A DNA stretch of 46,487 nucleotides, taken from NCBI GenBank assembly GCA_004802725.1, contig SGPM01000220.1, forward strand, positions 1 to 46,487. The letters are read 5' to 3'. The stretch's first letter is position 1; the number at the start of each line of letters is the position of its first letter. The notes beneath the pieces were generated by a model that made no database searches, was not told where the DNA came from, and worked only from the letters and a program-made list of their open reading frames with translations. Positions 32,401-44,330 of this stretch are shown here, one piece after another. Origin of the DNA: Antrodiella citrinella (Eukaryota; Basidiomycota; Agaricomycetes; Polyporales; Steccherinaceae). Made by a program: the position numbers and the translations under genes.

Positions 32401-32537
32401 GTACGGAGAGTGGCAAACCGACTACAAGAACCGAGGAGACAGGGTCTGGAGAACCACCTGTTTCCATGAACTCAGTTGAGGGAGAGGAGAGCGATTCTGG
32501 ATCGGAAGAGGAAACTATGCTAGAAGTTCATTCATGA
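29474..32537 (+). CDS. YSH1: Cleavage and polyadenylation endonuclease (Ysh1/CPSF73)
   Basis: Eleven exons (29474-29670, 29723-29768, 29825-29916, 29971-30549, 30601-30790, 30937-31083, 31134-31283, 31340-31594, 31656-31797, 31853-32109, 32166-32537) give 808 aa. It opens [20 protein letters not shown] and has the metallo-beta-lactamase signature HFHLDH (66-71), [11 protein letters not shown] and ESTYG, then the beta-CASP part ([43 protein letters not shown] and [10 protein letters not shown]). CPSF73 is the zinc-dependent nuclease that cuts pre-mRNA 3' ends in the nucleus. The C-terminal region has a His-rich stretch ([16 protein letters not shown]) followed by a conserved-looking [14 protein letters not shown], and ends in an acidic, low-complexity tail (~110 residues). 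The first ATG in frame is 29474, though the frame is open upstream. Confidence 0.95.
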
Positions 32538-32930
32538 TACTACTTGTTGTCTTTATACTCTTAATGGTGTCGCATTTTATAAGACCATCTTCCAGTGAAA
32601 CAATCATCGTTGCACGTGATGCAAACAGTAGTACTAGTAGTTCATCGATCATCTTCTAGACGTTATGTACTGAAGGAATCATATATCATACATGATCTAC
32701 ATGTAAAGGTAGTAGTCATCTAGACAAACATATGGTTTATCCTGCCATGCTGCTTGTGTGATGCAAGGAGAAAAGGCTCAGGGCATTAAGCCTGATGGAG
32801 GCACGGCCAACATTACAACAAACGAACAAACGACAACTTCCGCTGGGGGTATGGGTGATCACTGATCAAACAGCGAAAGAAACAACTTCCGGAAAGGTGT
32901 GTCTTTAGACATGGAGAACGAACGAGCGAA
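32538..32930. other. 3' regions of two convergent genes
   Basis: About 390 bp between the YSH1 stop and the stop of the secreted-protein gene. AT-rich stretches (TCTTTATACTC, AAAGGTAGTAGTC) are in keeping with 3' UTRs. There is no open frame worth calling. Confidence 0.35.
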
Positions 32931-34644
32931 TTACGCACGGAGACCGGCGTGAGAGCGTTTGCTGTACGCTGAACGCGCGTGTCTGGCAATGCTGCGAATC
33001 CTCGCATCGTACATCTCCCTAGCCTTCAACGCAACCTTGCGGCTCGCGAGAGCCTCCTCGCGCTTGCGTTGGCTGTTGCGGCACTTGCGAGGGGTAGAGG
33101 TGCTGGTGGGAGCTGCAACTGAGGGAGATGGGGTTCCAGAGACAGCAATAGCGACGGGCTCAGTGGCAACGGATGCGGAGGGGGCAGCCTCAGTGGCAAC
33201 GGGCGTAGACGCGACGAAAGAGATAGCGGTCGGCTCCGAGTCTGAGCTCGACGACTCTGTACCGGTCGCTACGGGTGTAGCTGCGGGCTCAGACACGAGG
33301 GAAGCTGACGCAGATGCACTCGACGAAGCTGAGGAAGACGAAGCGGATGGTGCAACCGAGACGGGTGCAGCGGAAGATGCAGCAGATGAAACGGGGATGG
33401 ATGAAGCAGGTGTGCTAGATGCCGCAGAGGACACAGACTCAGATGCAATTTGGGATGTGGGGGACGTTGCGGGAGATGCGCTCGATGAAGCAGGGGCAAG
33501 TGAGGCGGGAGTGTGCGTGACCACGGGAGCGGATGCGCTCTGAGACACGGGGGTCGTCACCGGGGGAAGGGATGACTGTGCAGTGGAGCTCGAGGGAGCA
33601 ACAACAGAGGAGGGAGCAGCCTGGGGAGTGGAAGAAGGGGCCGGGGACGAGCTTGCGGAAGAAGCGGAGGCACCGTCACCACAGAAAGTGATGAGTAGGT
33701 TCACCTGATAGGCAAAGTCAGACGAAGGTCGCAAGAGAGAATATTTGAGACATGAAACAATGCACGTACGTTATCCGTTTGGCATGCAACTTGTACTTGG
33801 TTGTCATTGGGGTTGAAGAATGCAGTGCTACAATCTGGGGTAGAGCCTATACGGTGACAAGTCGATTTAGCTACGTAAACGTCCAAAGATCACGAGAAAA
33901 GGACTAACATGATGCGCCTTGACCATCACATCCATCGTAGAAGCTGCGAGCAGTCCAAACAAGTGAATCACGAACATGCAGGAGAATGTGAGATGTAATT
34001 TACCTGAAGCTGGTAGGAACATTCAGGGCGTGGCTAGCGGTTGTTGAAACGTCACAACTAGATTTTTTTAGCATTGAGAAGAGAACTCACGGGGGGATCA
34101 AGCTGATGTCAACGGAGGAACCGCATCCCGGGCACGTAGGGTTTCCAAGAGTCAACTCTACAAGGGCACAGTTCTCACCGTTGAAAAGACAGGGTCCTGT
34201 AGATGCAGCAAGACAGAATGAACACCACGTCAAGAATTATGCAATCGCATGTGTTACACATACACACCTGTTTGGAGGTAGCTAGCAGATTCTATCGTTA
34301 GATATGATACAAGGTTCTCGGTAAGCAGACTCACGCAATAGCAGAGGACAAAGGTCCATCGATGGTATAGTCCTCGCCGTTGGACAGGGTGTCTCCACCT
34401 TTAATCAAGACGGGCTGTTATTTGGGCAATATCAGTGACTGCGGATGTAGAGAAACGCTTGTTCTCACTGATCCTTCGCCACACCTTAGAGGGGGAAATG
34501 TTCATATGTGGCCACACCGAAGTATGGATTTACTCACTGGTTGTCAAACCGAACTGTATGACTTTCAGCGATGACGCCGAGGGTTAAAGAGAGCAAAGCA
34601 ATCGAAGCAACCACGAAGGACTTGTTCAAAAACGTAGCGGCCAT
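32931..34644 (-). CDS. Secreted Cys-rich protein with long Ser/Ala/Pro tail
   Basis: Nine exons (34644-34538, 34484-34469, 34414-34335, 34281-34268, 34196-34091, 34033-34004, 33943-33909, 33846-33770, 33704-32931) give 371 aa. A signal peptide (FVVASIALLSLTLGVIA) precedes a ~105-residue Cys-rich domain: SHTVRFDNQCGEGSPVLIKG, then AIAYLQTGPCLFNGENCALV, ELTLGNPTCPGCGSS, FYDGCDGQGASCSTPDC and VQVACQTDNVNLLITFC. I recall this domain from mushroom secreted 'glycopeptide' proteins. Its role is unknown. About 200 residues of Ser/Ala/Pro/Val follow, likely O-glycosylated, then a very basic end (CRNSQRKREEALASRKVALK ... HARSAYSKRSHAGLRA). No GPI signal. Two exons (16 and 14 nt) are tiny but needed for the domain. 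Confidence 0.85.
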
Positions 34645-35345
34645 GTTTCGATCAAGCAACGAACGAGAGGGGTAAATGAGTGGAAGGGAGGGGACCTAAA
34701 AGGACCTGTGTACCAAGAACGAGCCTCAGTCTGAGATATGAAAGAAACGGGGATGACGAGCAACTGAGCGTCCACGAGTGCCTTTTCAATGGATCAACCT
34801 CGAAGCCTAATTTTAGGACATCAATATCCAAAAAAACCCGCGTCCGTCGTCCGTCGCCAACATGCTCCTACAGGAAGATATGAAATCCGACGAGAGCGTC
34901 CATCGTTGAAAACGTTGAAACGTTGCCTGAGTCGTGAAGTTTAAAATTAGTATCGCCCTACAACACTGACGGAGAATCAACACACTCACCCGGGCCTCTG
35001 AGGTCAGCTACGGAGACTGAGCCTTCCGCGCGACATGTTTCACAATCAGATATTCATGATGTATCATAGGTATACATCGAGGAATGCAGACATGTCGTCA
35101 GTCTTAAATAATTTAGACGACGAGCATTGTGGCGCCATCGCAACCAGGCCCAGAGTAAATCGAATGTGGCTCAGGCTGTGAGGCTATGTAGTCATAGAAA
35201 GCCGGGGGTATACTACCACTAATATTAGTCCATATGTAGTGCGAGACAATGACATATACCAGTACCAAAAGATTACATATGCAGAATCCTGTGAATGATA
35301 TTTCCTAACTATACATATCGCACGAACATCCTCAACCAACTCATA
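34645..35345. other. Intergenic region upstream of the secreted-protein gene
   Basis: About 700 bp between the start of the secreted-protein gene and the stop of the Sec7-PH gene (both minus). It should hold the promoter of the former. It is AT-richer than the genes around it. I see no gene and no clear TATA box. Confidence 0.3.
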
Positions 35346-38300
35346 CTAGATGTCATCATCCTCATTCGTCTCAGCCACCTCCCGCCTGTGGAAGTGATGA
35401 GGAGACACGGAAAGTCCTGCTGATGGTGGTGGCTCTTCACCCTCCTCGATGGTATCTTGCTGAATCTGGCCCTTCCACTTCTTGCCTGTCGGATTGGCAT
35501 TGGCATTTGTATCGGTCGATTCTACGTCATCGTCTAAGGCTCGTTCCAAGGCCTTTTCGCCACGCTTCTTCAACCGCAGAGACATCGCAGATTGAAGCGA
35601 GTCGATGTACGACTCGTACTTGACAATCTCGGTGAGAATATACTGTGAACGTTTCTCCCAGTTACTTTGTGCTTTAGCGGCGTTGCTGGAACGTGACGGA
35701 TACTGGAAGCCATAAATTAATGGAAAACTCGCGTTGTCAAGGCGTAAAGACATACCAGTTTAATCATGGGCTTCCGCAGGTCGTTATGTTCTTGAAGATC
35801 GTGCTTCAATGAGGACACGTGCTTCTTCAGCGCATCTAGCTGACCCTCCTCATCGTGGTTACTGGCCACGGATGGCGGCATGGGAGGTTTCCAGTCGTTA
35901 ATGAACGTGCGATCTGTCCATGGAGACTTCTCAGCCCGCATGGTTGCGGGGAAGTTGTGCTTGCTATGCTTGCTTCGACTGCTGCGAACGCTGATGACGT
36001 CTGAGTCCGCGTCCTGCACAGAGAACCCATCTTCGGATAGGGATCGCACACGAGAAACTGGGTCCAAAACACGGTTCCACCCGTACTCCATGTTGGAGAC
36101 TCCTCCCGCCAGTGGTTCTTTGCTTTGCCTTGCTGCCCAGTAGTTGCAAGTCGAAACCCATTCGTTGACCAACTCGTCAGTACCAGCCTGGAAGAAGTAG
36201 ACACCGCCGCTCGACAAGGTAAGGACCATGCAGTGAGGGCGTTGCCTATTGTATCCCGGAGGCGGTAGGGCATGTGCAAGGGAATGTGCAAGCAGCACAG
36301 TTCCTACGGGTTGGGCGTTTTCCTGGTGTGCAATGTCAGCGATGCACGAAATCACATTAGATTGGCCTAGACTTACCAGCCAGTTTCCTCCACCAACAAC
36401 ACCACCTGCCCCCGCACCATAATCCCCAAACACGAACATGCTGAGCTCGCCCTTCTGGATGACTACGAACACATCCATCCAGTTTTTCGACTTCGCCCGC
36501 TTGCCCGTGGACTCCCAATACTGCTTGCGACACAGCATGCCTTCCTTAGCCCAAGGAGGTCCAAGAAGGGCCAGTTCCTCGTCAGCGATGCTGATATTCG
36601 TAGACATCGTCTGGTCGCTTTTGATGCTATGTTGGTCGTCCTCACGGGTTTCACGGATGATCGTGTGAGACAAGTTAGACGCGAAGCCAAGGGTGGGTGC
36701 CATGATAGACATCGTAGAACCGTGTAGACCCTGTACCAATGATTAGCAGAAGTACAAAAGAGTTTGAAGTCCGAAGTGTGTACCTCGTGAGAAGTTGCAA
36801 AACTGGGTGAAGGGCTCGCTCTGCCATCGTACCCATACGGACTGCCACCACTTTGGTTGAGGATAGCTTGCAGCCCACGGATACTGCCTCGCTTCAAGTT
36901 CGTGAGACGGTCTTGCTGACCGCCACGAAGACTACGAGAACGAAGAACAGTTCCATGAGGACTGAGAGATGAAGTAGATGAACGGGCTCCGTTTACCGAC
37001 CCAATGGGTTGTAGAATCTGTTGATTCTTGACAGAATTATAGATTTCCTATCAATGGAATTGAATAATGAGCGGAGCATACTCGTATGTGAAGACAGCTG
37101 CATACCTTAAGCATGTTCTCCATGTCATTCTCCCAACTCTTGTCATGAACAACGGGCGCAATGCTCTCCGGCTTTGACTCTTGACCGCTTGATATGACAG
37201 ACACCTTGCTCTCATTGATGGGTGTATGAGAAGAAGGTGTCTGCAGCGGAGTGTCCAGCGGAGACGGCGAGCTGAGTTGTCCAGTAGACGAAGGATGCAA
37301 CGCGCCCAGAGACATCAGACCCTCGCGAGTGATACTGTTCCAGCTAGTGATACTGTCGCTTCTGTGAAGACGAGTACGGCCATCGCTAGCCTCCGAACCA
37401 CCTCGAACACTGCTCCAGTCATCCGGAGAGACCTCAATGATCGATCCAGACCGAGGGGACTGCAGCTGCATCTGAATGGCGGTTATGGTGTTACGAACGA
37501 ACTGGCCCTTTGACATACGATTTGACAACTCAGCGACGTGCAGGTCAGTGTTGAGCAACAGCAACGAATACGAGACAGCGTGTACAACACCTATTATGCA
37601 ACATATTGAGCAAGGCTCCCATCTGTCTAGAAGCACGTGTACTCACTTGCACTGCCAAAGATACTTGTGGGGTTGCAGTCCCAGTATCGCCTTCCAAATT
37701 CCTCAAGAATTCGATCGACTTGCTGACTCTCGGCCTTGAGGTACAGCTTTGCACATAATCGCCTGATGAACTATCATGATCTTATTCTCTCATGTAATAT
37801 GGTTTCAACTTACCTGAAAGCGTTATCCAGCCGCAGATCGGAGAAGTCGAAAAAGTCCATGTAATGTCTTAAGGCGACCTTGTTGATGGGACTCCTACAC
37901 AGACGGTCAGTGAACTATACACCTAGAGACGGATGCTACTGACTGTCCACCAAGCCATTCAGCAATCTTGTCTTTCGCTAGGAACGTCTCGTCCTCGTCC
38001 CAACAACGCGTTGCAAGCTCTTTACCTCTTGTGCCGATATCTGTAGTCTCGTCCTTCTTAGCGGAGGAACGCTGTGCCGCAAAGCGTGACAAGATCTCGC
38101 TAGTGGCAAGATCCTGTTGAGAACTTGCTCCGATCAGGGAATCTGAAAATGCAAGGTGATTGTTCGTTGCGAACTCATTCAGCAATAGATGAACCACTCA
38201 CGGACGCGCCCATCATCTCGTCTGGTGGGAACGAGTGAAGGTTCGGAGCTAGAAGCAGTAGAGCGGTGCTGAGCACGCAGTCGGTTGGCACTCCTAGTGG

Positions 38301-40315
38301 GCGATGTGACGGGAGGGAAATTGGGGCCACCGCGGCCTGGCGGAGACCGTGGGCCGTAACGCAATCCAGGTGAGCGGGCTTGAGCTGCACCCGCGGAACC
38401 AGCTGCAGTACGGATGGGGGAATTCTGGAGAGAAGATTTACGAATAGGAATAATAGGTTCATTAGGAGGAGACGGCGATGTGGCAGGCGAATTCAATACC
38501 GCGTTGAAGAGGGATTCTTCGGTCCCAGAGCTGGACTGTATGCTCAAACTTGGTGCACGCTCAATTGGAGCTGAGCTGTATGGTTTCACTGTTGGTCTGA
38601 TATCTTGGGAAGGCGAAGTACTTGTCTTGTCGCTTTTCGTTCGATATGCTTGCCGACGAGCTGGGGTGGAAGGATCCCTCAGGTCAAGATCTAGCAGAGA
38701 TGTTTCACCCTTAAAGTCACTGAGCATACCACTTAGAGCGTTAGCCCATCCAGTAGTATCTTCAGAACGTTTCGGTTCTCCAGAACGGCGTAGTGGAGCG
38801 TTCGTGGCAGATGCAGCAGTCATCGCGCGCTTCAGTTCAGCGTCGCTCACGCTCATGCTACGCCGCTTCTTGCGGGCCACTGGTGCTATGCCGGGCATTT
38901 TTGAGGAGTCATGAGTGACTGTCGAAGTTGGCGACGGGGTGTGGTTGCGCTCCTTGACTATGACCATGGATTTGTCGACCTCATCACCACTTTCTCCAGT
39001 AGCGTCGCCTCCATTGAAGATGAGCGGCAGTGGCTTCTGCACATCTGAAAGCCGTCGAATGGTGCTGGACCCAAAAACATCAGCAGCATCAGATGCGGCC
39101 GACGGACGATGGCGTAGCTCTTTAGAGGGTAGTGGCGGTACAGGGGGAGGGAAAGTGTCGTATACAGCTGGCGCGGAGTATGAGGAGCCCGAGTTTGAAG
39201 AAGTGATAGTCCTCTACAAAATAATGAGTAATTAGAAGTGACAGAATAGACTACACACGTACCGAACGCTCTCTCGTACTCGATGACGATCCCAGCATTT
39301 TGCCGAAGAAGGCTGTCGTCTTCGCCCTCACTGACGACTTCGATGCCTGTGCACCCATGTCAGAATCATGTACATTGCAGGGGAATGAAACGCACCCTTA
39401 CCTTCATACTGCTCATGGAGCGCGGACTCGTCAAGACCCAGTCTGGGCTTGAAACACCACTTGCGCTTGGACTAATTCCAATGTCCGGTTTTGACTTTCC
39501 TCGCGTTAGAGGCGTTCCTATCCGTGGGGAGGCGGGCGATTGTGGTGAGGAGAAACCAGTGGGTGGCCGCTGGCGAGAACCCTTGGTAATGGTGTCATCA
39601 ACGTGCAGTCGATTCGGTGTCAGAGGAGACAGTGATGGATTGCCAGAACGAGCCTCTTTCTCCGCATTATTCTCTTTGGCCTTTGCCTTGCGCAAAAGGG
39701 TGGCGAGGTCAGGGCTGCTGGCGGTCCCGGGTGCGCGATACATAGAACGGCGCTTCGTCTGCAGGTCTGCGTTTTCCGCGTCGTAATATATCTCGGGCGA
39801 GTCTTGCACGGGCTCGTGTGTTCTTGACGATGATGATGAGCCCACGTGCCGAGTATTAGGTGAAGGTGTTGGTGGAACGATAGTGGGTGTCGCGGGTTGA
39901 AAAGTCATGTAAGGAGTCTTAGGTGGAGGTGAAGGTGAGGCGAACGAGCTGTTAATGGAGGAATGTGTCTGGTCCCATACACCGAGTGTATCGACGTCCA
40001 AGCCTTCTTTGAGTACTACGGTGCCCTCTCCACGAAGTGCTTGCTCGAAATCTAAGTCCGTCCTGGATGCACGCCGCTGCAAGGTGCCATTAAGATCTCT
40101 CGAGCCGATCGGCTGAAGGCCACTCGGGAACGAGGAAGGCGGAATGGGCGACCGAGGCGACGGTTGACGGAATAACGACGCCAGAATGAAAGATGCAAGG
40201 CGAGAGAAAGGAGGATTATTGAAAGAAAGTGGCTTTCGCCAATGAAGGCGGGATGTAAGTAGGAGAGAGATAGTGGCGAGAGACGCGTTACAGCTTGAGG
40301 CGGGGTCAATTCCAT
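35346..40315 (-). CDS. Sec7-PH domain Arf guanine nucleotide exchange factor
   Basis: The gene has many exons. Only the order is given, since not every junction was resolved. A long disordered, Ser/Pro-rich N-terminal half (about 40100-38200: NGTLQRRASRTDLDFEQALR; RKKRRSMSVSDAELKRAMTA) leads to a Sec7 domain (about 38160-37450) with ILSRFAAQRSSAKKDE, IAEWLGG, MDFFDFSDLRLDNAFRRL, the glutamic finger region KAESQQVDRILEEFGRRYWD and YSLLLLNTDLHVAE. A PH domain follows (about 36560-36110; KEGMLCRKQYWESTGKRAKS ... WVSTCNYWAA), then a coiled C-terminus ending NEDDDI. Sec7-PH order resembles the EFA6/PSD and yeast Yel1/Syt1 groups, which activate Arf at the cell cortex. The ATG at 40315 (MELTPPQA) joins by a phase-0 intron to PIGSRDLNG. 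That start is tentative. Confidence 0.87.
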
Positions 40316-40655
40316 CAACTCTCAAAAGTCTCTCAGGGCCGCATCAGTAGCTGCACTAAAACGCCTCCAACGGCCATTCATCATTCCAGGCAGGATTTCC
40401 AAAGAACACCATCGTACAGTACACTCATAGTTAGAAAGCAATAAAAAGAGTTCATAAGTATCTATGATATCGTGTTCGTACATTGACAAAGGGAACGGGT
40501 GATCGTGGAAATTGAGATGAGTGACATAAAAAAATGACATGGTCGACAACGACAAGATTCGAAACCGCTACACAGTGAAAATCTAATCACAACGATAAAA
40601 ATTACAGGGAATGCACAGAAATCAACAGGGAACATACTCTAATTCATAAAAGTCA
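40316..40655. other. Intergenic region upstream of the Sec7-PH gene
   Basis: About 340 bp between the Sec7-PH start and the GATA factor stop (both minus). It is AT-rich, with a run of seven A at about 40528. No gene. Confidence 0.3.
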
Positions 40656-43600
40656 TCAAGTCTGACTCTCCGCACTCCCTTTGCGAGACGTGGGAGACGT
40701 TGATATCTGTGCACTGGTAGACGTCCGTCGCTGTCGCTTCATGGAGTTTGCACCAGCAGCACTTGGCCCGGTTCTGCTGGTGGGTGAGACTTGCGGTCCG
40801 GAAAAGCCATTGGGCATTGAATTGGTCGTTGACGACCTCGGTCGTGTTGAAGATGCGGCCAATTTAGGAAGAGATGCACCTCCTTTACGCGAGGTGCTGT
40901 GAGGCGTGCCAGACGCGCGGTTTCTGAATGGGAGGATCAGAAAGAATATAAGTAAGCTTTCACATTGCATACCTCTTCTTGATGACATCTGTCTTCAATG
41001 ATAATGGGCGTACAACACCGTGCAGTTTCTGAATGACAAGTCAGTACAACGTCTATTTGGGCTGAGGGGCTCGCAGTCACTCACATAGAACAAACCGCAC
41101 GCATTACCTGGATGTACAAAGTTAGGAAACAGGAGGTGAAGGGTGAACATGCAAGAACTTACAGAGCGGTTGACCTTCTGGATCTCTCCGCCACAACGGG
41201 GTATTGGTAGTTTGACAATTAGTACATACAGTAGGTGACTGGTCTCCGTCCTCCCCAGCTTTCTGCTGTCCTGACGAACCAGGAAGAGTTTCTGGCGTAG
41301 TGCTGACAAGGCACCATTCACTTCAACAAAGATGCGCGTTATAATAAAATAGCATACATACCTCTTCCGCTGATTCACAGCTCTGACTCCATTACTCTCC
41401 GATATTCGCCTAGTAGACGCGATCTTGCGAGTGGCCGTGTTACGAGACGACATGCCTCCGCTGGTTCCTCCTTCAAGAGACGGCGGCGTTGACGCTGTCG
41501 ACGTGTTGTAAGGCTCAGGTGAAGCATTCGAGCTTGAGTTGATGCCGTTACCCCAGTCGTCGCTAGACGGGCTAGGGTGGAAAGGACCCTCGTTATGATC
41601 AAAAGGTTGGATTTGTGTTGGATCTATGTGCGTATACGGATTGTTGCCAATATTCACGCCGTCGAGGTTGGGGTATACCATACCCATGAGATGCTGGAAG
41701 TCCAAGTTCGGATCGTCCAGTCCATGCAGATTGGTAACATTCAACTGCGCATACCCTTCTGCAACGGCGGCTGAAGCTGCGGCTGCGGCTGCCGATAACC
41801 CTTCATTTGATCCAACAGGCGAATAAGTGCCGTTTAAGGATGATCGCAAGGATTCGTGGAAAGAGAGGCCGTCCTTAGGTGTGTGGCCGAGCGACTGAGA
41901 CAAGCCGTTGGCACCTCCCGTGATGTCGAAAAAATTGTCGTAGGATGGGAATGAGAAGTTGAAAGACGAGCTCGGGAAAGGACTACCTCGATCCATCTCA
42001 TGCATATCCAACGTATGTCCTGCAGCGGCATCAACAGATGGCGGGTCTCCTCGCAACATACTCTCGGCGTGAGGCGCATCCGCGCGACGCTTGGTACCGA
42101 GAATGCTTTCAGGGGACAAAGGTTTTCCGTTGACCTGATGTCGACCACTCACCCCGGTAAAGATGCCTTCACGAGCAACAGTATGATCGAAGCTTGTCTT
42201 ACGAACGTGCTTCGGGAACGCCCGTTGCTCTGGTGAAGGCGCAGTCGACATGCTGGCGCGCGGTGCCCGCGCAGGCCATGCGATGGTAATGAGGCAGGAT
42301 GGCCAACAGGACTGGTGAGAGCTGAGAAGGCCTGCATATGAGAGGGATATCGTGGATGAGAGTCTTCAGCGTTGCTCTCATATACAGCGGAGAGTGCAGA
42401 ATGTTTCGAAGGCAGTGACGGACTTCGTCGTCCAGAGGCAGGGATAGGTATGCTCGGCGAAGAGGCCAAACTACTTCGAGGGGGTGAGTTGGTAGAAGGG
42501 AATTTGAAGTGATTGGTGTGATCGGTCGCAATCCCTGGAGGTCTTGAACGTGAACGACTAGCAGGGCGCCAATCCATCGGGACGCGGGACCGAGATCTAC
42601 TCATAGCCCGCCAATCCATCGGCACCTCGCTATATGGCGCAAGAAGTGAGAAACTCGCACAATGTGAGGTGGGGCGCAACGAAATATAACGCACTCGGTT
42701 TCCTCCAAACCATCTGCATTCACACCGTCGAAGCCTTCCACCTGCACTTTCGCTTTCCCTTTGTCTATCGTCCGTCCTCGCCCAGTTTCACCATCCTCAA
42801 CATCTTCGCCACCCGGAGGTCGTGCAGACGAGGCGTCCGGGCGATCCGACGCCTTTTCATCACGTGGACTTCTCAACTCCTCTGTTTTACTTCTCTCCTC
42901 GTCTTCCTTCTTCTTCTTGAGAGCTAACGCCATCATTCTCCAGGTAAGGTTCTCCATCCGCTGAGCATGAGGTAATGTGGCCTTTGTCCGGGCGTACATC
43001 CTCCACACTTGAGTGGCCAAAGGATCCTCCTTCGCCAACTTTTCAGGATCGGCTTCATCCCCACTCAGCGTAGATGGTTTGAGATCAGGCGACCCAGAAC
43101 GGAGAGGAGAGGCGAAATTACTGGGTACAGCACGCTCGAGCGGTGGACTACGTCCCAAGAAAAGGTCGTTCCCAAAAAGATCTGAGTAGGAAGGTGCGGG
43201 GCGGGGACTGGCTATTGAAGTCGGTGCGGTAGAATTCCTGTTATGACCATTGAACATGGATCGCGAGGAGGCGGAGTCCCTAACTAGCGTGTCGGAGGAC
43301 ATGGAAAGATGGCTGGGCATAGCGAGTTGATCCAGGTGTTGGAAAGAGACTTCGGGGAATTGGGGTGAGGATGCCGCCGTAGATGAAGGGGACATCCAGA
43401 GCGAAGGGGGATACCCGGGTGGCCACGGTCTGTATGGTAAGGCAGGTGAGGACCGTACTCAAGAGGTGACTGAGGTTGATATTGGCCTTGTCCATCGGGA
43501 CGTGAGTTCATGTTGTGCAGGTTCGGGCTCGACATATGAGATCCGTACATCTGATGACTGAGAGAGCTGCTCCTGTCACGAGAAAGAACACCTACGTCGA

Positions 43601-44330
43601 CGCCCTGCAGCGAACTACTACCTATGGCTACCCCTACATGTAAAATATCATCTATATTGGATTTCGGTGATCAAAAACTTAAAGGGGACGAACCATCGAC
43701 AGGGGATTTACGCTTTCCATAAGGGATATTACTCGTATTCGGATGCACATGGGACGAACTCCGTTGGCTTGGCGGGGGAGTCGTTGAGAAGGGAGGAGGC
43801 ATGTTATTCGGCCATGGACCAGAAACATTCATGTTATGACTCGAACGACCATAGTCCTTCGACTGAGTAGCGTGAAGGGCGTTGTGACCATAATCAGCAG
43901 GGGGTCGAGCAGACCGCCCGGGCAGACTGGACGGGATTCCTGGTGTGGGAGGCCCTAGCATACCGGAAGCCGCAAGCGCGGCAAATGTGGAGGGATCTAG
44001 CGGTGCAGAGAAGACATTGGACCACTCATTGTTTGGCATCGAGCCGTTATGTGTTGCGGCATCATTTAGCCGAGCACCAGAAGACATCGACGACTGCATG
44101 GGATACGGGAGTGACTGTGGTTGGCCAGCGTTAGCAAGAGATAAGTGCTGAAGCCACGGGGATGATGCATTCGAGTTGGAGACTGAAGACGGGTGGGGGC
44201 TGCGCTCAAGAGGAGTAGTTGAAGAGCTGGCCTGTGCTAGCATGGTGTTGACGGTGGGCCTTCCAGACGGAGACCACGATCGCTTGGATATGTCGGAGAA
44301 TCCCCTAGCAGAGGTAATGGGAGGTTCCAT
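40656..44330 (-). CDS. areA: AreA/Nit2-type GATA transcription factor (nitrogen regulator)
   Basis: A multi-exon gene (not all junctions resolved) that starts at the ATG at 44330 and ends KGSAESQT. It carries the two landmarks of the AreA/Nit2 family. First, at about 43010-42900, is the conserved AreA segment [26 protein letters not shown]. Second, at about 41200-40985, is a class IV GATA finger, CTNC-X17-CNAC ([16 protein letters not shown]), then [23 protein letters not shown]. Family members activate genes for using poor nitrogen sources and respond to glutamine. The rest is low complexity: Ser/Pro-rich N-terminus, an Ala run ([13 protein letters not shown]), an RS-like stretch ([12 protein letters not shown]). 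The C-terminus lacks a clear leucine-zipper partner motif but ends in basic patches. Introns split the finger. A frame change near 43440-43370 and one near 42250 were not fully solved. Confidence 0.92.

Noticed and set aside
32959..33543. Plus-strand frame of 194 codons rich in Ala/Asp/Glu
   Set aside because: It is the antisense shadow of the repetitive Ser/Ala/Pro tail of the secreted protein, which has a signal peptide, introns and a conserved domain on the minus strand.
42634..42927. Plus-strand frame of 97 codons
   Set aside because: Antisense to the conserved AreA segment and its flanks. No support of its own.
27235..44330. A carbohydrate-utilisation cluster around the mannanase with AreA as its regulator
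   Set aside because: Only one carbohydrate-active enzyme is present. The intervening genes (YSH1, Sec7-PH) are housekeeping, and AreA is a global regulator.
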